Assembly (NCBI GenBank): GCA_035546355.1
Contig: DATKEH010000170.1
Coordinates: 1 to 30,864 of the forward strand
Origin: DATKEH01 sp035546355
GTDB taxonomy: Bacteria > Acidobacteriota > Thermoanaerobaculia > Multivoradales > JAIOJS01
Direction: 5' to 3'
Length of the DNA: 30,864 bases
Below, one piece after another: positions 1 to 7,862 of this stretch (the first letter of the stretch is position 1; every line of letters begins with the position of its first letter). The position numbers and the translations under genes were made by a program. The notes under the pieces were generated by a model. That model made no database searches. It was not told the DNA's origin and was given only the letters and a program-made list of their open reading frames with translations.

Positions 1-84
1 CTCGGCGGCGGTGGTCAGCTCCTGGATGCCGACGGACGTCAGCTCCTCGCGCATCGGCTTGACGAGGATCGGCGAGTAGGGCAT
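1..84 (-). CDS. Bacilliredoxin BrxA/BrxB family protein, N-terminal fragment
   Basis: Only the first 28 codons are inside the window; the gene continues past base 1. The fragment begins MPYSPILVKPMREELTSVG and continues IQELTTAAE. This matches the start of the BrxA/BrxB (YphP/YqiW, formerly DUF1094) family, where a VxPMRxELTxxGxxEL segment precedes the CGC-type redox motif. The family consists of small thioredoxin-fold proteins that remove bacillithiol or other low-molecular-weight thiols from oxidised protein cysteines in the cytoplasm. The active-site cysteines lie outside the window, so function cannot be confirmed here. The ATG at 84-82 is preceded by a purine-rich GAGAGGAG about 7 bases upstream, which supports this start. 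Confidence 0.7.
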   Translation of the reverse strand, partial: MPYSPILVKPMREELTSVGIQELTTAAE

Positions 85-188
85 GCGACGGGGCTCCTCT
101 CTCGGGGCGTGGGGGCCGCGGGACCGCGACCGGTGAGCACCCGAAGATAGCACACGCGGCGCTGCCGGCCCCGGGGCTGGCCCGCGGG

Positions 189-890
189 CTAGAAGCGCCA
201 GGCGATGCCGCCGTAGATCCGGCGCCCGGAGAGATCGAGCTCGCCGAGGCCCTGGAAATCGTCTCCGAGATCGTCGTCGGCCCGATCCCACCGCCCCTCG
301 ACCAGGAACGAGAAGTACGGCCCCAGCGGGACCTCGACCCCGGCCAGCAGGTAGTAGCCGAGCGTCTGCCCTTCGGCGACGAAGCGGTCGCTGAATATCT
401 CCGGGTCCGCGAAGGAGAAGTCGATGAAGTCCCCGGCCTCCTCGAGGCGCCAGAAGTAGATGCCGCCGCCAGCCCCCACGTAGGGCGCGATCGGCGACCG
501 AGCGGGCGCCAGGCGGAGCACCAGCCCGGCGGTGAGGGGCGTGATCTCGAGGGTGGTGGTGTGCACGATCGGCGCGCCGAAGGCGTCGACGAAGTCGAGG
601 TACCGCTGGTCCTCCTCCCCCTCGAAGTGGTCGAGGGACAGCAGCAGCCCGGCGTGAGGGGTCAGCTCCAGCAGATAGTCGACGCCGAAGACGACATCCT
701 CGAAATCCGCCGGCTTGCCGCTGAAATCAAGCGCCGTCTCGTCCCAGTAGCGGGAGTCCCCCTCGGGTGTGAGCAGCCCGAGCCGAAAGCGCACCGAGCT
801 CTGCGGCCCCCGCGCCGCGACCGGCTCCGCGAGCCCCATTGCCAACACTGCGAGCAGGCTCGCGGTGGTCCACACTGCTCTCGTCGTCAT
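189..890 (-). CDS. Outer-membrane beta-barrel protein (OmpW/opacity-like)
   Basis: Predicted 233-residue exported protein. Residues 1-28 form a signal peptide (TTRAV, a hydrophobic LLAVLAMGL core, then VAARG). The rest consists of alternating hydrophobic/polar strands separated by acidic turns, with YVGAGGGIYFW in the middle, and the chain ends in ...YGGIAWRF. A terminal aromatic residue is the usual C-terminal signal for BAM-mediated insertion of outer-membrane barrels. An in-frame GTG at 896 overlaps the ribosome-binding site; the ATG at 890 lies 5 bases after a perfect AGGAGG and is the better start. It is downstream of the double-PilZ gene on the same strand but separated from it by about 180 bases with hairpins, so it is probably transcribed separately. 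The specific function is unknown; pore, adhesin or structural roles are all possible. Confidence 0.7.
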   Translation of the reverse strand: MTTRAVWTTASLLAVLAMGLAEPVAARGPQSSVRFRLGLLTPEGDSRYWDETALDFSGKPADFEDVVFGVDYLLELTPHAGLLLSLDHFEGEEDQRYLDFVDAFGAPIVHTTTLEITPLTAGLVLRLAPARSPIAPYVGAGGGIYFWRLEEAGDFIDFSFADPEIFSDRFVAEGQTLGYYLLAGVEVPLGPYFSFLVEGRWDRADDDLGDDFQGLGELDLSGRRIYGGIAWRF

Positions 891-997
891 CTCCACCTCC
901 TGTGTTTCTGGAAGAGGGGTCTTCCCCGCTCGGCGAGACGCAGAGCAACGGCGGTGCCAGGGTCCGGCGGCCCCGCCCGCCGGGGAGCGGCGGGATG

Positions 998-1016
998 GGT
1001 CGGCGCCCGGCCGACC
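998..1016 (-). terminator. Hairpin downstream of the PilZ gene
   Basis: GGTCGGC and GCCGACC form a 7-bp stem around a 5-base loop. It lies about 55 bases past the PilZ stop codon and before the outer-membrane gene on the same strand. There is no T-tract, so it is only a weak terminator candidate. Confidence 0.25.
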
Positions 1017-1058
1017 TCTCCAGAGGACGGTTATGTCGCTCGCCGCCGAATCACCTGC

Positions 1059-1083
1059 CTAGTGGTCTGAGTCAGACCACTAG
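1059..1083. repeat. Perfect 12-bp inverted repeat over the PilZ stop codon
   Basis: The arm CTAGTGGTCTGA (1059-1070) and its exact reverse complement (1072-1083) flank one central G. On the minus strand the element includes the last codons (LVV) and the TGA of the PilZ gene. Nothing resembling a T-tract follows on either strand. The TGGTC...GACCA core resembles the half-sites bound by GntR-family regulators, but the spacing differs from the known FadR and PdhR sites. It could be an operator, a terminator-like RNA hairpin (10-bp stem, 5-base loop), or a dispersed repeat. Confidence 0.6.
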
Positions 1084-1866
1084 CAGGGGGCGAAGCCTCT
1101 CGACGGCGCCCGGCGGATCGGTGAACTGCACCCCCATGCCGACGAGCAGGTTGCCGCTGCCGCCACCCGAGCTCGGCTCCACGCGGTGCACGACGCGCGC
1201 CTCGAGACGGATCGGCGGCGCAGCCGAGCCGTCGACGGCGACCTCGACGAGCACCACGGAGTCGAGCGGCGGCGGCGGCGAGGTCGTGGGGACGAAGACG
1301 CCGCCGGTGGCGATGTCGCGCTCGAAGACCTGCTCGAACTGGTCGCGGCTACGGTAGGAGATGCGGAACAGGCGCTTGTCGTGCAGTGTCGCAGCCGGCG
1401 CCGCCGTCGGCGTGGCGACGGGCGCCGCGGGCGGCCGGGACGTAGCTCCGGCCGCCGCCGCAGCGACCGTCGCCGCAGCCGCCGACGGTGCCGCCGTCGC
1501 CGAATCGTCGAACCCCTCCTGGTACACCTCCGTCGCCGGGTGCGCGGTGATGCCCGGCAGCAGCTCCTCGACCAGCTCTCGCGACTGGAGAAAGCGCAGC
1601 CCCATGCCCGACGGCTTGACGCTCTGCAGATGGCCCGGGGTCTTGAGGGCGCGCACGACCACCGCCTCGGCGACGAAGCTCTCGCGCCCATGGATGACCT
1701 CGACCCGCAGCCGCGCGCCACTCGGCAGCACCGACTGGGTGCGCACGAAGACACCCGTCCGCGAGATGTTCGCCGCTATGGCCTGATGCGGGTGCTCGTA
1801 GTCACCGCGACGCCAGAACCGCACCTCCAGCTGCCGCGGCCATCGCCGATCCCGTCGCCGATCCAT
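1072..1866 (-). CDS. Tandem PilZ-domain protein
   Basis: 264 residues with two PilZ-like domains joined by an Ala/Pro/Thr-rich linker at about 115-165. PilZ domains bind cyclic di-GMP through an RxxxR motif and a (D/N)xSxxG motif. The first domain (about 1-105) keeps both: the arginine-rich RRDRRWPRQLEVRF start and NISRTGVFV. The second (about 166-262) keeps the fold signature DIATGGVFV but has no clear RxxxR, so it may bind poorly or serve as a dimer or partner surface. The layout resembles the PilZ-like proteins that are numerous in Myxococcota. No signal peptide or membrane segment is visible, so it is probably cytoplasmic. The ATG at 1866 has no Shine-Dalgarno; a TATACT hexamer 11 bases upstream suggests a leaderless transcript. 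A c-di-GMP phosphodiesterase gene lies about 9 kb away. Confidence 0.8.
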   Translation of the reverse strand: MDRRRDRRWPRQLEVRFWRRGDYEHPHQAIAANISRTGVFVRTQSVLPSGARLRVEVIHGRESFVAEAVVVRALKTPGHLQSVKPSGMGLRFLQSRELVEELLPGITAHPATEVYQEGFDDSATAAPSAAAATVAAAAAGATSRPPAAPVATPTAAPAATLHDKRLFRISYRSRDQFEQVFERDIATGGVFVPTTSPPPPLDSVVLVEVAVDGSAAPPIRLEARVVHRVEPSSGGGSGNLLVGMGVQFTDPPGAVERLRPLLVV

Positions 1867-1877
1867 TTAAGTCGGGC

Positions 1878-1883
1878 AGTATA
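1878..1883 (-). promoter_or_regulatory. -10 element (TATACT) for the PilZ gene
   Basis: TATACT on the minus strand ends 11 bases before the ATG at 1866. The expected start of transcription would lie within about 5 bases of the ATG. No convincing -35 is visible at 17-bp spacing. Confidence 0.45.
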
Positions 1884-1929
1884 CCGTGCCGGAACGAAAC
1901 CTACACCGCTGTGTGGGAGGAGATGCCCC

Positions 1930-2208
1930 TCAGTGCGTCTGCACGCCAGCGGCTTCGGACGCGTCCAGCTCCGCCCCGAGGATGGCCTCCTCACCCTCCG
2001 CGGTCTGGCGGTTCAACGCCCGGCCGATCGACCAGGCCGAGGCCGAGCCGCACGACGGGCAGGTCTGATGCCCCTCGGCTTCGAAGATCGACTCACAGTC
2101 GATGCACAGCAGGGCGCGCTCCATGGGGATGGTGGGACGGATCCGGACCAATGGATCGGCAGCGGCGTCGGGCTCGAGCAGCAGGCGGAAGATCTCGGTA
2201 GGTGACAT
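1930..2208 (-). CDS. Small zinc-ribbon protein
   Basis: 92 residues. The core is a CxxC-x11-CPxCG zinc ribbon with cysteines at 35, 38, 50 and 53 (LLCIDCESIFE then TCPSCGS). This is the four-cysteine knuckle common in small regulatory and adaptor proteins. The N-terminus (MSPTEIFRLLLEPD) looks like an amphipathic helix, and the C-terminal third is acidic and Ala-rich. There is no HTH, catalytic motif or export signal. The ATG at 2208 follows GAGGA by about 8 bases. A 6-bp hairpin (CCCCGA/TCGGGG, 2233-2253) sits in the 5' region. It is divergent from the mechanosensitive channel gene. The family is not recognised and no function is assigned. Confidence 0.6.
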   Translation of the reverse strand: MSPTEIFRLLLEPDAAADPLVRIRPTIPMERALLCIDCESIFEAEGHQTCPSCGSASAWSIGRALNRQTAEGEEAILGAELDASEAAGVQTH

Positions 2209-2349
2209 GGTGTGGTTCCTCGCAGCAATAGACCCCGAGAGTCGGTTTCGGGGTGGTTTCGTTATGTCGGCAGGCCTCGTAAAGGCCTCTCGCCGGGATC
2301 ATTTGCCAGATCGGTGCCAACTTCCGGCTCCTCCCCTCTACGACACCGA

Positions 2350-2355
2350 TATACT
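2350..2355 (+). promoter_or_regulatory. -10 element (TATACT) for the MscS gene
   Basis: TATACT ends 13 bases before the ATG at 2369, placing the predicted transcript start about 7 bases before the start codon. No good -35 and no Shine-Dalgarno are seen. Confidence 0.45.
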
Positions 2356-2368
2356 CCGCTCGCCGACG

Positions 2369-3373
2369 ATGCGCGCCGCCCTCTGCCTCGCCGCCCTCTG
2401 CCTCGCCGCCGGGGCACTGCTGGCCCAGGTTCCAGCGTCCGGCGAAGCGCCGCCTGAGGACGCTCCGGCGTTCGATTTCGAGCCCCTGCTGCCGAGCGAG
2501 GGGCTGTTCGAGCGCGACACCTGGGTCCTCCTCGGCCGGCGGCTGCTGATGCGGGCGGTCGACTACCTGCCGTCGCTGGTCGCCGCGGTGCTGGTACTGG
2601 TGCTGTTCTTCCTGCTCAGCGGGCTGGTGACGCGGGTGCTGGGCGGTGTGCTGCGGCGTTCCCGCGGCGACCCGGCCCTGGCGCAGATCCTGTTGCCCCT
2701 GGTCCGCTACGCCATCCTCGGACTGGGGCTGATCATGGCCGCCTCGCAGGCGGGCCTGGCGGTGGGCTCGCTGCTCGCCGGCGTCGGCGTCGCCGGCATC
2801 GCCATCGGTCTCGCCGCCCAGGACAGCCTGGGCAACGTGGTGGCCGGCTTCACCATCCTGTGGGACCGCCCCTTCCGCATCGGCGACAGGGTGACGGTCG
2901 CCGAGACCTACGGCCAGGTGATGCAGATCGGGCTGCGCTCGACCCGCCTGCGGACCCTGGAGCAGCTCGACGTGATCCTCCCCAACAAGGAGGTGATCAA
3001 CAACGTCATCGTCAACCACACGCTGACCCCCAACCTGCGGCTCGGCGTCCCGCTGTCGATCGCCTACGGGGCGGACATCCGAGAGGCGCGGCAGGTGCTC
3101 CTCGCGGCGGTTGAGGACCATCCCAAGATCCACCGCCAGCCGGAGCCGCAGGTGGTGGTCACCGAGCTCGGCGACAACGGCGTGCACCTCGAGCTGCGGG
3201 TCTTCCTGCAGGACGCCCAGGACGAGCGGCAGGTGCTGTTCGCCCTTTTCGAGGTGGCCAAGCTGGCGCTGGACGAGGCGGGGATCGAGATCCCCTTCCC
3301 GCAGCGCACCCTGCACATCTCGGCGAAGACGCCGCCGCTGCCGGTGGCGCAGCGGATCGAGCCAGCGGACTGA
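2369..3373 (+). CDS. MscS-family small-conductance mechanosensitive channel
   Basis: 334 residues. MscS channels open when membrane tension rises and release solutes during osmotic downshock. Residues 1-20 look like a signal peptide or extra first helix (MRAALCLAALCLAAGALLAQ). Membrane helices follow at about 68-90 and 108-130. The pore helix TM3 at 133-165 has the Gly/Ala-packed GVGVAGIAIGLAAQDSLGNVVAG pattern typical of the family. The beta domain follows (PFRIGDRVTV, LPNKEVINNVIVNHT), then the alpha/beta vestibule ending IEIPFPQRTLHI. The reading frame is open further upstream, but the ATG at 2369 begins the hydrophobic leader and sits just after a TATACT element. Length and motifs match a compact single-unit MscS of the YggB type. 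It converges on the gene at 3405. Confidence 0.92.
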   Translation: MRAALCLAALCLAAGALLAQVPASGEAPPEDAPAFDFEPLLPSEGLFERDTWVLLGRRLLMRAVDYLPSLVAAVLVLVLFFLLSGLVTRVLGGVLRRSRGDPALAQILLPLVRYAILGLGLIMAASQAGLAVGSLLAGVGVAGIAIGLAAQDSLGNVVAGFTILWDRPFRIGDRVTVAETYGQVMQIGLRSTRLRTLEQLDVILPNKEVINNVIVNHTLTPNLRLGVPLSIAYGADIREARQVLLAAVEDHPKIHRQPEPQVVVTELGDNGVHLELRVFLQDAQDERQVLFALFEVAKLALDEAGIEIPFPQRTLHISAKTPPLPVAQRIEPAD

Positions 3374-3377
3374 GCCC

Positions 3378-3392
3378 GGCGCGGCGAGCGCC
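3378..3392. terminator. GC hairpin between convergent genes
   Basis: GGCGC and GCGCC form a 5-bp stem around GGCGA, starting 5 bases after the mscS stop in the 31-base gap before the convergent gene's stop. No T-tract. Weak candidate for a shared terminator. Confidence 0.25.
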
Positions 3393-3404
3393 GCCGCCGC
3401 GCGT

Positions 3405-5180
3405 CTACCTGCGGTCGAGGCCGTCCAAGGCCAGCAGCAGCTCGCGGGCCCTCCGCGAGCCCGGCTCCTCGGCGAGCTTGCGGCGCAGCTCGCGGAGGGC
3501 GCCGGCGCGGACGGCCGAGTCGGCGGCGGCGCGCGCCAGCATCGCCCGCCAGTCCTCGGGCTGCACGAAGCGGTACTCGACCGCGGCCAGCTCCTCGCGG
3601 CGCCCGGGCGTGCGCCGCACGAAGAGCAGCGCCACGTCGTCCCAGTGGACGAGGGCGAATTGCTCCGGTGGAAAGAACAGCGCGCTCGAGGTGTGGTGCT
3701 CCACCACCGGCTGGCCCGGCACCCCTCCGATCACCACCGGCCGCGGCCGCTCGTCGTACCGCACCAGGGCGCCGTCGACCTGGTGGCGATCCAGCAGCCC
3801 CTGCCAGCGGCGGCTGTCGCTCCGCGCCGCCGCCAGCTCGCGCAGCAGCCCAGGGTCCACCTCGTTGCGGCTGTCGATGAACACCTGACGCGGCGGATAG
3901 AGGCGCCACAGCAGGTAGCCGCCGAAGGCCACGTCGTTGTAGAGATTGCCGAGGCCGGGCCACGCCGCCACCCGCTCGACCGCCGCGGCGGGAAACAGCC
4001 CGGGCTGGATGCCGACGCCGAAGCGCATCGCCACGCCGCGGGGCCGCAGCGGCCCGGAGGGTGGGGGCACCACCACCCACGCCGCCGCCAGCGCGGTGGC
4101 CAGCAGCGCCAGCGGCGCGGCGCGGCGTTGCCACTTCGGGGAGCGCGCGGCGCCGTGGGCCAGGGCGGCCAGCGCCTCACCGGCGAAGAACGCGCCGCCG
4201 ATGGCGAACAGGCCGACGTGGCGGACCGAGCGAACGGCCAGCGCCAGCAGCAGCAGGGCGACCAGCCCGGTGGCGGGATCGACACGCCGCGTCCGCCAGG
4301 CGGCGACGACCGCCAGCGCCGCGATGGCGGCGAGGAAGGCGAGCACGAACGGCCGCGGCGCCAGCCACAGGGGCAGCCACTCGGGGTTGAACCCCGGTAG
4401 CCCCGACAGGGAACGGCCGATCCGCAGCGGTACGGCCAGTAGCTCCACCCCGTACGGGTTCGCCAGCAGCGCCAGGGCCAGCAGCGGCGGCGCCAGCAGG
4501 ACGTGGCCCCACGGCAGCGGAGCGCCACGCGCCGGCGGGCCGCTGCCGCCGGGCAGCCGGCTGCCGAGGAGGTGGGCGGCGGCGAGCCCCGGGGCGGCGA
4601 GCGCCGCCGGGTGGAGGTTCGCCCACAGCGCCACCACTCCGGCGAGCAGCGCCAGCCGCCCCGGCCGCGGCTGCCGCCGGTGGGCCTGGAGCAGCGCCAG
4701 GAAGAGAGCGAGGAGCAAGAGACTCACCAACTCCGGGCGCAGCAGGAAGCGGCCACGGGCGGCGAGCAGGGCCGCCACCGCCGTCAGGGCGGCAGCGGCG
4801 GGCGGCGCGCCGGCCCGGCGCAGCCCACCCCACAGCGCCGCCGCCAGCAGCACCACCAGGGCGGCGCGAAAGGCGGTGAGGGCGGGGATGCCGCCGAGCC
4901 GTTCCAGCCCGCCGACGATCACCTGGAAGAGCCATTCGTGGTCCACCCATGCCGCCCCCTGGTGGGTGAAGCGGAAGGGGTCGGCCGTCGGTACCCTGCC
5001 GTGCTCCAGGATCCAGCGGCCGCTCGCCAGGTGCCAGAAGACGTCGACGCTCCGCACCTGCAGAGTGCCGGCGACGGCGGCGAACAGCAGCAGTGCCGGC
5101 AGCAGCAGGCGCTGGCTCGGGCCGCCTTGCGGGGTGACGGATCCGGACGGATACTTGCTGCCCACCGATGCGCTCTCCAT
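3405..5180 (-). CDS. Polytopic membrane protein, GT-C glycosyltransferase-like
   Basis: 591 residues. A short hydrophilic N-terminus leads to a first membrane helix at about 24-42. A conserved-looking loop follows, with DVFWHLASGRWI (46-57), DPFRFTH (67-73) and WVDHEWLFQ (79-87). Many Leu/Ala-rich helices run to about 385. The C-terminal third is soluble and contains NLYNDVAFGGYLLWRLYPP then VFIDSRNEVDPGLL. This layout recurs in unassigned bacterial membrane proteins and resembles GT-C lipid-linked sugar transferases, where acidic residues in the first external loop are catalytic; here D46, D67, D80 and E82 are candidates. The substrate is unknown. The ATG at 5180 overlaps the start of the divergent transferase gene by 13 bases; an in-frame GTG at 5165 is an alternative. 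The shared position suggests a common envelope-polymer role (inference). Confidence 0.6.
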   Translation of the reverse strand: MESASVGSKYPSGSVTPQGGPSQRLLLPALLLFAAVAGTLQVRSVDVFWHLASGRWILEHGRVPTADPFRFTHQGAAWVDHEWLFQVIVGGLERLGGIPALTAFRAALVVLLAAALWGGLRRAGAPPAAAALTAVAALLAARGRFLLRPELVSLLLLALFLALLQAHRRQPRPGRLALLAGVVALWANLHPAALAAPGLAAAHLLGSRLPGGSGPPARGAPLPWGHVLLAPPLLALALLANPYGVELLAVPLRIGRSLSGLPGFNPEWLPLWLAPRPFVLAFLAAIAALAVVAAWRTRRVDPATGLVALLLLALAVRSVRHVGLFAIGGAFFAGEALAALAHGAARSPKWQRRAAPLALLATALAAAWVVVPPPSGPLRPRGVAMRFGVGIQPGLFPAAAVERVAAWPGLGNLYNDVAFGGYLLWRLYPPRQVFIDSRNEVDPGLLRELAAARSDSRRWQGLLDRHQVDGALVRYDERPRPVVIGGVPGQPVVEHHTSSALFFPPEQFALVHWDDVALLFVRRTPGRREELAAVEYRFVQPEDWRAMLARAAADSAVRAGALRELRRKLAEEPGSRRARELLLALDGLDRR

Positions 5181-7810
5181 CGCGTCTACGCCTGCGCCGT
5201 GCGCTGCTGCCGCTCGCCCTGCTCGCCGTCGCCCTGGCCATGCGGGCGCTCGCCCTGGCCGACGCCGGCCGGTCTGCCGGCCGCTGCGACCTCGCTGGCA
5301 TCGTCGCCGACGCCGCGGGGGCCGCCGCCGTCACCGCCGCCGCCCTGCTGTTGGGCCGGCTCCACCGCCTCCTCGCCCTCGTCCCGGCGCTGCTCTGGGC
5401 GCTCGTAGCCTACGGCAACTTCGAGCACGTGCGCAGCCTGGGCGCCCCGCTGCGGCTCGTCGACTGGCGCTACCTCGCCGACCCGACGTTCGTCGGCGGC
5501 TCGCTGCTGCACCCGGCACGGCCGCTGGCGCTGCTGCTGGCGCTGGCGGTGGCGGGCGCCGCCGCATGGTGGAGCGCCCGGCCGCCGGCGGGCTGGCGCG
5601 CGCTGGCGATGTCGGCCGGAGCGGCGGCGGCGCTGGCCGCCGCCGCGCTCGCCGTTCCGTACCGGGACCCCTGCGGCGCCTGGCGCCAGTCCCACCCCCT
5701 GGTGGCGCTGCTGCAGGCGAGCGCCCGGCCGGATCCCATGGCCGCCAGCGCCCGGGAGCCGCCCGACGTGCTGCTACCGGACCTCGGGGGGATCCCCTGG
5801 ACCGCCGCGCCGCACGGGCGCCCCAATGTCCTGCTGGTGCTCCTGGAGGGGGTCTCGGGTGTGCAGCTGCCCGTGGTGGCCTCCCACCACGGGGTCGAGC
5901 CGTCGCTGGTGATGCCGCGCCTCGGCGACCTCGCCACGCGCCACACCGTGGCGGTGCGCTTCTTCACCCAGCAGCGGCAGACCCAGCGCGGCGAGTACGC
6001 CCTGCTCTGCGGCGACCTGCCGAAGCTCGCCTACCAGCCGGGTCGCTTCTCCGAGCTGGCGGCGGGCGCCTGGCGCCGGCCATGCCTCCCCTCCCTGCTC
6101 GCCGCCGCCGGCTACCGCACCGCCTATCTGCAATCCGCGCCGCTCCCCTTCATGCAGAAGGACCTGGCGCTGCCGGCGACGGGGTTCGCGGAGGTAGCAG
6201 GCGACGATCCCGCCCGCCCCGTCTACCACCGCAACCCCTGGGGGGCCGACGACAAGGCCTTCCTGGAGCGCGGCCTCGCCACCCTTCGCGAGCTGCGGCG
6301 CGGCGGCGAGCCCTGGTTCCTCACCCTGCTCACCGTCGGCACCCACCACCCCTTCGTGGTGCCGCCCGGCTGGTCGCCCACCGATGGCCTGGTACCGGAG
6401 GAGCCTCGGCACCTGCCGTTCCTCTACGCCGACGAGGCCTTCGCCGCCTTCTGGGAAGGGCTCGAGGCCGCGGACGTGTTCGCCGACACCCTGGTGGTGG
6501 TGACCTCGGACGAGGCCCTGGGGGCGGCGGCCAGCGCCACCGACGCGCTGCAGGCGCTGAGCCAGAGCCTCGGCTTCGCCCTGCTCCGCACTCCCGGGGG
6601 GGAACGGCGGGTGGTAGCGGACCCGTACGTGCAGAGCGACCTCGCCCTGTCGGTGCTCGACTACCTCGGGCTGCCGGTGCCCGAGCCGGTGCTCGGCCGC
6701 AGCCTGTTTCGCGACTACGCCACGCCCCGACCGGTGTTCTTCGCCAACTCCTACCTCGACACCGTCTACGGCCTGTTCCCGGGCGGCAGGCTGGTCTCCT
6801 GCGGCGAGCGCGGCGGACCCTGCGGTCTGCGCCGGGCATCCGGCGGCGCCCTGCTCGCCGCCGCCACCGACCCTCCCACCGCGCCCCATCCCCAGGAGGT
6901 CGCCCTGCTGCGGCAGGTGCAGGCCTTCAGCCTGCGCCCGTCGCCCGCCGCTGGCGAGCCACGGACCACGCCTCTGCTCGCCGAGACGCTGGTGCCGTTG
7001 CCGGACGGGAGCACCTACCGGCTGCTGTTCGGCGGCCAACACCTGGCGCTGCCGGCGGGTGCGGCCGCCGAAGTCGATCTCGAGGTCGAGGTGCTGGGCG
7101 ACTCGGGTTGGGTCCATCTGCGCCACGACCTGATCGACCAGGGGGAACGGCTCTACGGCGTGCGCCTTCCCGTCCTCGCCCCAGGCGACCGGGTGCGGCT
7201 GCGGTACACGGTCCAGGCGGGGCGAGCGCTGCGCGACGTCGAGGTGAGGGCCTCGGTGGATCGGCTGGCCGGCCGGGGGCTCGCCCTGCACTTTCGCCGT
7301 GCCGGCCTGCGGATAGAGCCGGCCGGGGCGCCCCGGATGCCGACGACCAGCTCCGGCGAGCCGCGAGTCGAGGTGCTCGAGGAGCGGGTCGAACGGCACG
7401 CCCCTCCTCCGACCCTGCGCTTCGGGCTCGACGCCGTCGCCGCCGCGGACCGGCACAGCTGCCTCGAGCTCGCGGCCGACCGGTCCCTGTCCGGCGACTG
7501 TCCACCCGGCCTGCTGCTCTCCGGGCCGCGGCTCTACGCCCCCTACGGCAGTCGGCTGCGGGCGACCTTGCGGGCGCAGGGGGTCGGCAGCGGCACGTTG
7601 CGCCTGCTGGCCGGCTCGGCCGCGCAGGGGATCGTGCTGGTGGAGGGGGAGCCCCTGCGGCTACTCGCCGGGCAGACGGCGTCCTTGCGCCTCGAGGGGG
7701 CCATCGAGGCCGGGCTCAACGAGGTGCAGCTGGCGGTCGAGTGGCAGCCGCAGGGGAGCGCCGCGAAGGTGGCGCTGCGCGACCTGGCGCTGGAGGTCGA
7801 GCTGCCGTAG
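5168..7810 (+). CDS. LtaS/OpgB-like sulfatase-fold phosphotransferase
   Basis: 880 residues. N-terminal membrane helices (about 10-32, 45-62, 66-84, 118-134, 145-163) are followed by an extracytoplasmic alkaline-phosphatase-superfamily domain (about 218-515) and a long beta-rich C-terminal region (about 560-880). The enzymatic domain has the family landmarks: PNVLLVLLEG with metal ligand E227, the nucleophile loop RQTQRGEYALLCG with T272, GTHHPF with H393/H394, TSDE with D448, and DPYVQSDLALSVLDYLGL. LtaS and OpgB use these sites to move phosphoglycerol from lipid onto a polymer. The usual Asp-His metal pair (GDH) reads D448-E449, so metal coordination or activity may differ. The donor and acceptor are unknown. 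It is divergent from a GT-C-like membrane gene with overlapping starts. The ATG at 5168 lacks a strong ribosome-binding site. Confidence 0.75.
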   Translation: MRSPSRLRLRRALLPLALLAVALAMRALALADAGRSAGRCDLAGIVADAAGAAAVTAAALLLGRLHRLLALVPALLWALVAYGNFEHVRSLGAPLRLVDWRYLADPTFVGGSLLHPARPLALLLALAVAGAAAWWSARPPAGWRALAMSAGAAAALAAAALAVPYRDPCGAWRQSHPLVALLQASARPDPMAASAREPPDVLLPDLGGIPWTAAPHGRPNVLLVLLEGVSGVQLPVVASHHGVEPSLVMPRLGDLATRHTVAVRFFTQQRQTQRGEYALLCGDLPKLAYQPGRFSELAAGAWRRPCLPSLLAAAGYRTAYLQSAPLPFMQKDLALPATGFAEVAGDDPARPVYHRNPWGADDKAFLERGLATLRELRRGGEPWFLTLLTVGTHHPFVVPPGWSPTDGLVPEEPRHLPFLYADEAFAAFWEGLEAADVFADTLVVVTSDEALGAAASATDALQALSQSLGFALLRTPGGERRVVADPYVQSDLALSVLDYLGLPVPEPVLGRSLFRDYATPRPVFFANSYLDTVYGLFPGGRLVSCGERGGPCGLRRASGGALLAAATDPPTAPHPQEVALLRQVQAFSLRPSPAAGEPRTTPLLAETLVPLPDGSTYRLLFGGQHLALPAGAAAEVDLEVEVLGDSGWVHLRHDLIDQGERLYGVRLPVLAPGDRVRLRYTVQAGRALRDVEVRASVDRLAGRGLALHFRRAGLRIEPAGAPRMPTTSSGEPRVEVLEERVERHAPPPTLRFGLDAVAAADRHSCLELAADRSLSGDCPPGLLLSGPRLYAPYGSRLRATLRAQGVGSGTLRLLAGSAAQGIVLVEGEPLRLLAGQTASLRLEGAIEAGLNEVQLAVEWQPQGSAAKVALRDLALEVELP

Positions 7811-7827
7811 GGGCGGGGCCCCGCCCC
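7810..7827. terminator. GC-only palindrome between convergent genes
   Basis: GGGGCGGGGCCCCGCCCC is a perfect 18-base palindrome beginning on the last base of the upstream TAG stop. It lies in the 52-base gap before the leuS stop on the other strand. There is no T-tract on either side. It may serve as a bidirectional, U-less terminator or RNA-stability element. Confidence 0.4.
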
Positions 7828-7862
7828 CGCGCTTCCGCGGCGGGCCGGCGGGGAGGCGGCCC

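Noticed and set aside
123..192. A terminator for the truncated bacilliredoxin or outer-membrane gene
   Set aside because: The GC-rich stretch gives only short, competing stems and no T-tract; nothing specific can be supported.
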